Shown: in pieces, positions 19,867-64,000 of the stretch | How positions within the stretch are numbered: position 1 is the first letter of the stretch | How the letters are laid out: each line of letters opens with the position of its first letter | DNA from: Paragorgia papillata | Taxonomy: Eukaryota > Cnidaria > Anthozoa > Scleralcyonacea > Coralliidae | DNA: 64,000 nt | Direction of reading: 5' to 3' | Assembly: GCA_035771165.1 (NCBI GenBank) | Contig: JAWNZC010000114.1 | Span: 2,165,001-2,229,000 of the forward strand | Made by a program: the position numbers and the translations under genes | Notes under the pieces: model-generated | The model's database searches: none | What the model was told of the DNA's origin: nothing | What the model saw: only the letters and a program-made list of their open reading frames with translations

Positions 19867-20684
19867 CTTAGATAAATTTCTCGTGTTTCTATATATATTG
19901 TTGGCGAGATCCACAAAACTATACCTTCTTGTTATCAGCTTCTGTCAGGCCAGGTGGTTAAGATGGAGGAAAACGTCGAGTAGACGAATTAAAGTACAGT
20001 TATGTACAGTTCATAATGCTATACACTGTAGTTTAAACATTTCCGTACATATGGCGGTTAATACGATGTCACATCTCAGTCTGTCAGTATTACTTGTATA
20101 CAAGCTCTTGCTGCTCCGTTAAATCCACGTTGCCTTGCTAAAGAAGTTTTGTGAATAACCGCTGGGGGGAACTAAACACTCACGACTGATCCTCCCACTC
20201 AAGACTAATATACATATATATGTCAAACGTTAAGAAAAATAGAGCAATTCATGCGAGACAAGCTGAAACGCGGCCACAAATTACCTTCTTCAGATAATTT
20301 GTAAGTAATTTTATCATCATAAACACATAAATGAATTACTAAGCCACAAACAGCGCAGTCAACATGAACGGGACAAATGTTCTATAGTGTGGGAAGACAG
20401 TGGACGGATATAACATACTATAATAGCTTGTCATATATTTAAGTTTTCAAACGGAATCCGCTTAATTTAAGACCCTCAAATCTCCTTTAAACTCGGACTC
20501 CTCAATCGTCTTTTTGTGGTCGGTTGTATTTTCTTTACGACTACAAAACTCACTGGTTTAATAATGAAGCGTTTATTTTGATTAAGAATTTGGAATGAAG
20601 GCGAGATGTAATACAAATTGAGAACAAAATTATTCGTGTTATGTTATGTTAGGACACGTATTATAGCAATATGCATAATATATA

Positions 20685-20935
20685 CTTTTTACTCTGATGA
20701 AGGGCTCCGCACTCAAAACGTCAGTATTTCATTATCAAAGATATTTCCGGCAGTTTATCTTTTCACTTTGCTCTATCTAAAACACTGCCTACACACTACT
20801 CTACGTTTTACTCTGATGAAGGACTCTGCTCGAAACGTCAGTATTTCGTTATCAAAACTATTCTCGGCAGTTTACCATCTTTTCACTTTGCTCTATCTAA
20901 AACACTGCCCACGCAACACTCTACTTTTTCTATAT
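20685..20935 (+). repeat. 120-bp hammerhead-like tandem repeat, two units
   Basis: The second unit has the cleanest ribozyme-like core seen on the plus strand: TACT at 20809-20812, CTGATGA at 20813-20819, GAAAC from 20832, GTC ending at 20839, AGTA at 20840-20843. Confidence 0.85.
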
Positions 20936-21214
20936 ATAGTAAAATTGTCATGTCTTCTGTTGATGTATCGTAGCTGCATGTACTGTACGATATTGTTCAG
21001 TGTCATTAGTTGACAGTTTCAATATTCAGACTCTTGACATCCTGGATGTTAAAGTGAAACCAAAAAGCTCCGGAAACAAAATGCTAAAACAAAAAAATCG
21101 TGTACACCAAATTTTACTGTATAGCATATTATTAATAAAACTTGGCAGTTGCTTCCTCTTGTTGCGTCAAAATATACATGTATATGTATATTTTATTTTT
21201 AAAATATATTTATA

Positions 21215-21520
21215 CAATACCCTGCTTGCTATGCGTGTTTTTATTGGTTGTTGTCAGCTGACTTTTTTCTTTCTTCATGCCCCAAAATTCGGCAAGAGTT
21301 TCGATAAAAACCTTTTACATTTTTGTATTGTACAAAACAAATAGATTCCATGTTTTTGTTGTCTGTTCAGTTATAGACTGAGGCACAGAAGACGGGTAAG
21401 AACATCAGTGACCCACTCGACTGCGTTTCGTGGGCCACCTTTTTGTTCTTACAACGTTGTGACGTCATCTGTGTATCTATAACTGAACAGACAACGGCAA
21501 AATGGAATCTATTTGTTAAT
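21215..21520. mobile_element. Foldback element family M2, copy 1
   Basis: Inverted arms at about 21341-21390 and 21470-21517 share CAAATAGATTCCAT, TTGTCTGTTCAGTTATAGA and CTGTG. The spacer has GTGACCCACTCGACTGCGT. The flank with GCATGCCCCAAAATTCGGC-type sequence is also shared with the copy at 56968-57325, so the element is longer than the hairpin. Confidence 0.8.
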
Positions 21521-21961
21521 TATATAATTTACCAGGTTTTTTAATTGTGCATAACTAGTTGTACATATTAATAAGTCAGAGTGGATGTTACATAGTTGCA
21601 TAGTGCTTTAATACTTATAGCCAGTTTCGTTTGTCAACATTTGACGGAAGGTTGGGAACTAGGTACGAAGGTACGCAAGCTCGTTGTAAAGTTTGAATGT
21701 AATAAGCTTTGAATTGAACTCCTTTGGCGAAATCATGGACTAGGAGATTATTTTTTGTATCGTGTTTGATGGAAATGAAGAATAATAGATACTTGGTTAA
21801 ACAGAAACAAATTGCCGACTTAAATTCGTATCTACTTCGCAACGTAATTTTGAACATTGCAACGTAGGTTCGGAATCTTCATTTCAATTATACGTTCAAA
21901 AGCAAGCTGAAACTGACTATAAAAGTGCAATATATTAAATAATTATTGGAAAAAAAGTAAG

Positions 21962-37858
<15,897 letters not shown>

Positions 37859-38192
37859 TTTGTAGAGGTAAAACTGCCTTTCCAAGCCAGGCAAAGTTTA
37901 ATCACCAATCTTCGACAGTCCTTCTTCTTCGAGCAAAGAGAGAAAATGAGAGCCTATATGAAATAATTAACATATACAGCTAATTGTATTATGAGGTTGC
38001 TAAAACAATGCAGTTTACAACCAGTAGGAATTAAGCAATCCCAGCTGCAATTATTAATTGTAACTGAACACGTGATCTCGCAACGCGACTCAAATAATCG
38101 TCCAATCAAACGTCTGCATTAGCGTCACGTGCTAGTCCAATGTTTTGCGATGTATGACAACTATATATTGGATAGCAACCTTTAGTTTAAGA

Positions 38193-38300
38193 CCCCATTT
38201 ACACTAGAGCAAAAGTAACCGGATTCACATTGTTTTTTTTATTCCCATGAGGATGAAAAACAATGTGAATCTGGATACTTTTGCTCTAGTGTAAACGGGG
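38193..38300. mobile_element. Hairpin MITE, about 108 bp
   Basis: CCCCATTTACACTAGAGCAA and TTGCTCTAGTGTAAACGGGG are inverted, as are GATTCACATTG and CAATGTGAATC. Almost the whole element is stem. Confidence 0.9.
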
Positions 38301-38828
38301 CCTTCGCCTTAGGCCCGACAGGTGGTAGAAAGTTTATTAAATTGTCAATCCCTGCACGTTTATTTGCATGTTCGGTATTATAAAACACCTATTTCGTACT
38401 CGCTCATGCAATACTCAATTCTCTACTTAAATATTTTCCCATGTCATGATGACTCTAATAATATGTTGCTGTTCTATATTGTATTGTAATCCTTGTGGTT
38501 TTTAAGAGTACTGGTGGATTTTCCAAAGTAAGCTTGCTTCTGAAAGCCACCAGCAGCACGTCTGAAAACCACAAAAATAAGACAATAACGCAATAAGTAA
38601 TAGATAAATCCCGAGAACGAGAGATGTACGCTATATAAAGACGCGAGGACGTGCAGCGTCCGAGGGCTTCATATCGCATACATCCCGACGTTCGAGGGAT
38701 TTATCTGACTTAATTTATTATCGAGGACGTGTTTTTTTTCTTCATTTCGTATCTAATTATTATTCAAGGTCTTTATGCGATATAAAGACCTCGGAAGAAC
38801 AAAGAAAACCGACTCGATAATAAATTAA

Positions 38829-39154
38829 GGGGCCGAATACATGGGGAAATTTCAGCCCGGGCTGAGATTTCAGCCCGGCTGCTGAGGTATGGAAAAGAGG
38901 AGAATGATTTGAATAAGAAACACGAAGTGTGGAAATCAGCCAAGTTGTCACAAACATGCAGCATAAAACAAACGTATTTAGATGTGTATTTCAAATAAAC
39001 CATATTTATTCCTTCTTTATCGCTTTTCACAAGGCACTTTCTGTATTCCACACTTCGTGTTTCTTATTCAAAGCATTCACTCCCTCTTTTCCATCCCCCA
39101 GTAGCCGGGCTGAAATCTCAGCCCGGGCTGACATTTCCCCATGTATTCGGCCCC
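38829..39154. mobile_element. PIF/Harbinger-like (Tourist-type) MITE
   Basis: Starts GGGGCCGAATACATGGGGAA and ends with its inverse TTCCCCATGTATTCGGCCCC. Both sides are flanked by TAA, the 3-bp target duplication type of Harbinger elements. Repeated CAGCCCGGGCTGA palindromes lie inside both ends. Confidence 0.85.
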
Positions 39155-39598
39155 TAAGAAAACATAACACCTTTTTTTAACAAACTTTATCGCGTGACAT
39201 GCAAGTTATGTCTTTAGTATTTTACTCTGGACAATTTTACTTGTCAATATTATTAAAGATTACACTATTATTACACCGCAAAATTATTATTACACTGCAC
39301 TATTTTCGAAGACAAGATTAGCGTTATGAATTTCTTAAATGACTTATCGAAGCAAAAATAGATCAATTTACAAAAACCCTGCTTGAAGCCGTAGAGGGGG
39401 GTGTATAGATTATTACGCAACACACAACAACACACAGCACACGATAATTTTGAACCGTGCGAACGACCATGGGGGTCAAACTTCCGTGGTATATAACAAC
39501 GGGGTGTAACAAGCGGGGGATATACATGCGGAGGCGTTATAGCGGGTAGAGATAAAACATGCAAGGCTTATACAAGGCAATTTTCTGGCCTTGAAACT

Positions 39599-40229
39599 CT
39601 AACGCCTGTATTCTGAGAGCTCACTCGCACTCAATAAGTGCAACTCAACACTCAATGAATCTCCACTGACCCTCGCTGAGTATGAGACTGCACTCACTCT
39701 CCAACCATTCAATCGAATAGTTAGAGAGTGAGTGTAGTCTCATAGTGGGTGTAGTCTCATACTGTGAGGGTGAGTGGAGACTCATTGAGAGTGAATGTAG
39801 TCTCATACTGTGAGGGTGAGTGGAGACTCATTGAGAGTGAGTGCAGTCTCATACTCAGTGAGGGTGACCAATGAGTCTCTACTGACCCTCACTGAGTATG
39901 AGACTGCACTCACTCTCCAACCATTCGATCGAATAGTTAGAGAGTGAGTGAATGTAGTCTCATAGTGGGTGTAGTCTCATACTGTGAGGGTGAGTGGAGA
40001 CTCATTGAAAGTGAGTGTAGTCTCATACTCAGTGAGGGTGACCAATGAGTCTCTCTCTACTCACCCTCACTGAGTATGAGACTGCACTCATTCGATTGAA
40101 TGGTTAGAGATGCAGTGTAGTCTCATACTCAGTGAGGGTGAGTGGAGACTCATAGAGTGTTGAGTTGCACTTATTGAATGCGCGGGGCCACTCATTGAGT
40201 GTGAGTGAGCTTTTAAATACAGGTGTTAG
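39599..40229. mobile_element. Long foldback element with subterminal minisatellite
   Basis: The ends CTAACGCCTGTATT and AATACAGGTGTTAG are inverted. The interior is packed with direct and inverted copies of AGTCTCATACTGTGAGGGTG and GAGTGGAGACTCATTGAGAG. Units recur both as GAGTATGAGACTGCACTCAC and as its reverse complement. Confidence 0.85.
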
Positions 40230-40319
40230 CCTATATCAAAAAGCAACTCGATAGAGTTCAGCTTACGAAATCAAGTTCTTTCTTAAAACTGGTACTAGCC
40301 ATATATTACATTAAGCTAC

Positions 40320-40671
40320 AGTTACACACACCGATTTATGTCGCCAATTTGTGTCGCAACGGCATTGCGAGATAAATCGGTGTGTGTAACATACCCAGTC
40401 GACGCCGATTTATGCGTTGCTGAAGCATTGCAAGTTTTTGATAAGGGATCAAAAACTTGCAACGAAAATCTGCAACGCCGCACAAATCGACAAGTGTAAC
40501 ATACCTGTCACCGATTTGTGTTGAAAACATGCCAAATTTCTTTTGTTCAAGCTCCGCCCATTCTTGGTTTATTTTTATACTTTTTATTTTTCTTCAACAC
40601 AAATTGATGTGTGTAGCCGGGTGACCGATTTATCTCGCAATACCTTGCGACACAAATCGGTGTGTGTAAAG
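40320..40671. mobile_element. Foldback element with nested ACACACACCGATTT arms
   Basis: GTTACACACACCGATTTATG at the left is inverted as CACAAATCGGTGTGTGTAAA at the right. Two additional internal inverted pairs occur near 40385-40500 and 40505-40625. Confidence 0.85.
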
Positions 40672-40892
40672 CCCTAATCAAACGAGAACGCAAGTCATCG
40701 CAAGTTGGTAGTCAGAATTTCTGTGGCGGTCGTTCGAACACCCAAATTAACAAAATAAAGGTTTCATGAGTGTTTTAAACAAGTTTTAACTTTGTCACGG
40801 TACATGATTTTTTCGGGAAACTATTCAGAGCGGCTGACTGAGATAGCGCGACTGCCAACTTGCGATGACTTGCGTTCTCGTTTCATTAAGGC
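40671..40892. mobile_element. MITE with AACGAGAACGCAAGTCATCG termini
   Basis: The left arm AACGAGAACGCAAGTCATCG continues CAAGTTGG, and is inverted near 40846-40883 as CCAACTTGCGATGACTTGCG. It directly abuts the preceding foldback element. Confidence 0.85.
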
Positions 40893-41522
40893 TTAACAGT
40901 AGCTAATACAAGTACAAACCAACGGGCCCGCTGTAATTGGCTAATCGCTGTTGCGGACCCCCTGCCATCGTTACTAAAGTTTGTTTTAACGAAATAATAC
41001 TTTTGTACGTTGCTTATCTGTACAGAAAGATTTTTCCATCTGGCAAAGCTAATAAAATAAAAATAAAATAAACAATTCTTTCGTGAGAGTTTCGCTATCA
41101 AACAAATGACGCACATGCGCAGTAGGGGACTATGGTTAACCCATGGATGCTAATTATAGCACAAAAAAAATATTATTATTATTGCAACATTTTTTGCTTA
41201 CATTGTGTAAATTTCGTGATTATTTATATTGCTATAGTAATATTAGTATAACGTTATATATTATTTACGCTTGGAAGTGCATAGCAATATCAAATTGTTT
41301 CCACTCATCAAATCAATGTTTGATTTTTTGTTTAACAACAAAGTTTTAGATTTCAAATGTTAATGGCGAAATTTATAATTTACAGATATATATATTTACA
41401 TTATTTTTGGTTTAAAAATTTCGGTTGACAATTTACAGATTATATAAAGTTTGAGAAATTTACAATTTTAGTTTACAGTTTACAAATTTACAGTTTAAAA
41501 TTTACATATTTTTAGTGCTTTT

Positions 41523-42306
41523 TAGACTCCGTTTACACAGTACCGGACGAATTCGGAACCGTTCTCGAATTAGTACGGTTCCGCCTGTTTACACAGCGAA
41601 ATAGGACGAATGCGAGACCGGTCCCGAATTAGTACGGTTCCGCCTGTTTACACAGCGAAATAGGACGAATTCGGAACCGTTCTCGAATTAGTACGGTTCC
41701 GCCTGTTTACACAGCGAAATAGGACGAATGCGAGACCGGTCCCGAATTAGTACGGTTCCGCCTGTTTACACAGCGAAATAGGACGAATTCGGAACCGTTC
41801 TCGAATTAGTGCGGTTCCGCCTGTTTACACAACGAAATAGGACGAATGCGAGACCGGTCTCAAATTAGTACGGTTCCGCCTGTTTACACAGCGAAATAGG
41901 ACGAATGCGAGACCGGTCTTGAATTAGTGCGGTTCCGCCTGTTTACACAGCGAAATAGGACGAATGCGAGGCCGGTCTTGAATTCGTCCGGTGCCGCCTG
42001 TTTACACAGCGAAATAGGACGAATGCGAGGCCGGTCTTGAATTCGTCCGGTGCCGCCTGTTTACACAGCGAAATAGGACGAATGCGAGGCCGGTCTTGAA
42101 TTCGTCCGGTGCCGCCTGTTTACACAGCGAAATAGGACGAATGCGAGGCCGGTCTTGAATTCGTCCGGTGCCGCCTGTTTACACAGCGAAATAGGACGAA
42201 TGCGAGACCGGTCTTGAATTCGTCCGGTGCCGCCTGTTTACACAGCGAAATAGGACGAATTCGAGGCCGGTCTTGAATTCGTCCGGTGCCGTGTAAACGT
42301 AGCCTT
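41523..42306. repeat. 59-bp minisatellite with inverted termini, about 13 units
   Basis: Unit CGCCTGTTTACACAGCGAAA, then TAGGACGAAT and GACCGGTC-type sequence, repeats every 59 bp. The first units alternate between two types (GAATTCGGAACCG and GAATGCGAGACCGG); later units are homogeneous. The outer ends AGACTCCGTTTACACAG and TGTAAACGTAGCCT are inverted, so the array may be the inside of a DNA element. Confidence 0.92.
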
Positions 42307-43350
42307 ATTAGATATACGTTTACCAACTTATGTCGCAATATTTAATACATAAAAATTGACCGCTCGTGTACAATGAATACTGTTCATGTGGCCTGACGCA
42401 AAACACCAGAGTGTCTACTTCACTGAGTTGGGAGAATTCAAAAGTTTATATGAACCTGAGCCGTAGTGTACTTTCAAATTCTCTCAAACTCGCTCGAGTG
42501 TTTGCATCAGGTTATATAAACACACGGCGTTCATTTTCGATTAATTTCTTTTTTGAAAAAAGACTAAGGAATTTGCTGTGACGTCGTAATCGTATTTGCT
42601 AACAGACCAATCACAGCGTGCGTAAATGTTAGCACTGGATATTTTTTATATATTATACACCATGTATCGAATAAATTATTAATAAATTAAGTGCGTTAAT
42701 TGTATTATGTCATTATAAATTACCAGCGATAAAAAATTTATCTTTGTCATGCTCATTGTGCCGTGTTATATATAATTTAAATCTCTAAATATATGAAAAC
42801 TTTTCAGACAATTTTTCAATGAGTCGGAAAGATTAAACTAAATAAAAGCATGAGGTCACGGTAAACTATCAGACTGTGGTGTTTTATCCAAACTGACCTC
42901 GCTTTACGGGCTTGCTCAATAATGCCAAGACTTGGGACTAACATGTATAGGTCAATTACCGAAACAGAGCCAACTAACCTTAGTTCATTCATAATATGAT
43001 ATCCGTTGTTAGTTCAAATTTCACGCAGTTTTCTTTCTTATTCATAAGTCTTTATCTCCCAGACAAACTGAATTCAATTGAATTGAATTGTCATTATAAA
43101 TGCACCATCTTTATCTGTATAAAGCCCAGGGAAGTGTACAGATAAAGACAAACCCTTGTGAAATTTGAACTAAATTATTACGCGCCTCGGGAAGTATGTG
43201 GCTTAACGCCGAGGTTCGAGGTAATTCACTATTACTTACTGACCGCGTTCTCGGTTAATACGAGTTTTGTCATCACAAAATAAGTGATTAAATTACATTA
43301 CGGTAAAAGATTTCCCTCACGGTTTAAATTATAAAGTGTGTAAAATGCAA

Positions 43351-62841
<19,491 letters not shown>

Positions 62842-63454
62842 GCTTTATAAACTTGAAAAAAAGCACAAAAAAACACGTTAAAAACGTAGATCCCAACTTA
62901 ATTAGCAAGGCCTGGAAGAATATAGACCTTCAAAATAGGATTCAAAATCCAATATACTATAAAATTAAAATGAAAACTATGTGTGTACATATTAGTTTAG
63001 AAATCAAAATCTGCGCAATAACGTTTAGAGAAGTCGGTTATTTGTTAAAAAAATTGTTCAATATTGTTCTTTCATTATTTGGAAGGGTCTAGAGGAGGGA
63101 ATGTGCGCTTTTTGACATGTGAACTAAAGATATAAAAAAATACTTACCTATACTTAAAAGAACTTGAGAAGTTCCAATCGTATATTGCTGAACAATCCTC
63201 ACTTCTAATATACAAACTCAAATGAAATTTTACTAATAGCTCTACCAACAGCTAGTTCAAGAGACGTATTAACAGACAAGCAAGTGTCTGCATGCAAGTT
63301 GACAGAACATGCGGTCGGTAGCTAGGCGACAGTTCAAGGATCATTTTAACATAATTTACTTCAATTGACAGGTAGGGACAAATATTTCAAAGCAGGCATG
63401 GCAAAGTAAACAAAATAAAGAATTGCGGTCGTTCTGCGGTTCGGTTGAAGCATA

Positions 63455-63650
63455 TAAGTCAATCGAGATACAGTCACTGAACACATTGTATTTTAGTATA
63501 ATGAACGAAAATGCAACCGTGCTATTTAAATATTAATAAACCTAAAACGAAGGATGTGCACGGTGCAAGGTACGGTTCAACATAAAATCACAGCTCATTA
63601 TAGGCGCTTTGAAGTTTGCCGAGTTTCCAGACCATATTTCGATTGACTAT
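63455..63650. mobile_element. hAT-like MITE family M3, deletion copy upstream of REJ-B
   Basis: The right end GAGTTTCCAGACCATATTTC continues GATTGACTAT; the left end GTCAATCGAGATA is shortened. GGTTGAAGCA flanks both sides, indicating a recent insertion about 600-800 bp upstream of the REJ-B start codon. Confidence 0.88.
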
Positions 63651-64000
63651 ATGGTTGAAGCAGCAAACACTTCTTGAAAATGGAAAAAAACGTGTAAATT
63701 TAGATTTTAAACGCATTTTCGAACCCAGCTTATAGACTTTTGTTAATTATAGACGCGCAAGTCATATTAACACGCCGGTCAGGCCCCAAATTATTTAAAT
63801 AAAATTGATTACAACAAGTCATGTTTTTAAAAACAGCGCCGTATATGTGAAAAAAAAAAGCAACCCAAAATATCAAACAAACGTAAGACATCACACGAAA
63901 CTAAAAAGACAAGAACGTTTTCGGCTGACACACATTAGCAGCATTCTATTTATTCTAATCTATGTATACAATAATTGCGTTTTGCTATATATATATATAG

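Larger units (their letters stand above)
19867..21961. other. Intergenic interval upstream of the C2 gene and downstream of REJ-A
   Basis: Contains two hammerhead-like units (20685-20935) and a foldback element (21215-21520). Open frames at 19883-20122, 20618-21013 and 21000-21344 read through repeats or lack any family signature. The rest is AT-rich with nothing further recognised. Confidence 0.6.
37859..43350. other. Intergenic interval between REJ-A and REJ-B, almost all repeats
   Basis: Should contain the REJ-A promoter (just above 37858) and the REJ-B 3' UTR (below 43351). Six inverted-repeat elements and minisatellites listed separately occupy about 38190-42306. The frames at 38455-38679, 38760-39180 and 42120-42338 lie in repeats. 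Nothing gene-like remains. Confidence 0.65.

Noticed and set aside
21000..21344. 114-codon plus-strand frame
   Set aside because: Its second half is within the M2 element flank that recurs at 57150-57325, and it has no recognisable domain.
42120..42338. 72-codon minus-strand frame over the 59-bp minisatellite
   Set aside because: The unit length is not divisible by three and the frame simply reads the repeat.

Overview
This is eukaryotic DNA from an animal. It is AT-rich, has spliced genes with GT-AG introns, and is saturated with microsatellites and short inverted-repeat (MITE-like) elements. The gene set and repeat style point to an invertebrate: an RZZ/NRZ kinetochore subunit, a membrane-anchored class 3 aldehyde dehydrogenase, a synaptotagmin-like protein, and two large REJ-domain single-pass receptors. 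A cnidarian or other marine invertebrate is my best guess, but the sequence alone does not settle the phylum.

Layout. Positions 197-7296 (minus) hold the first 15 exons of ZW10; the 3' end lies beyond the left edge. About 580 bp away a divergent gene, an ALDH3-type fatty aldehyde dehydrogenase (7879-16211, plus), is complete in 15 exons. A small minus-strand gene (17316-19866) encodes a soluble protein with one divergent synaptotagmin-type C2 domain. The rest is dominated by two tandem, same-strand paralogues, called here REJ-A (21962-37858, 18 exons, about 1868 aa) and REJ-B (43351-62841, 23 exons, about 1746 aa). Both have a signal peptide, a private N-terminal region, a Cys-rich CGGDGS-type module, IPT/TIG-like and REJ-like modules, a GAIN/GPS-like region, one transmembrane helix and a short tail. 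REJ-A alone has about twelve 33-residue helical, heavily N-glycosylatable repeats. REJ-B alone has a Ser/Thr-rich N-terminus and a two-exon SEA domain next to the membrane. All splice phases close and both summed coding lengths are divisible by three. The overall design resembles the single-pass sea urchin sperm receptor for egg jelly type, without polycystin channel segments.

The paralogues share exon order and phases, but nucleotide similarity is patchy: some exons are nearly identical while their neighbours are strongly diverged, which suggests gene conversion. Their introns carry different MITE insertions, so each serves as the empty site for the other.

A dispersed family of 120-bp tandem units contains a hammerhead-ribozyme-like core (CTGATGA, then GAAAC, GTC), with a co-varying stem I between two subfamilies. 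At least nine loci occur on both strands, which suggests a retrozyme-like repeat. Other repeats include a composite tRNA/5S-like SINE, hAT-, Harbinger- and mariner-like MITEs, long foldback elements and a 59-bp minisatellite bounded by inverted termini. Exon coordinates were read by eye from splice signals, reading-frame closure and remembered family sequences; no alignment or search was run.
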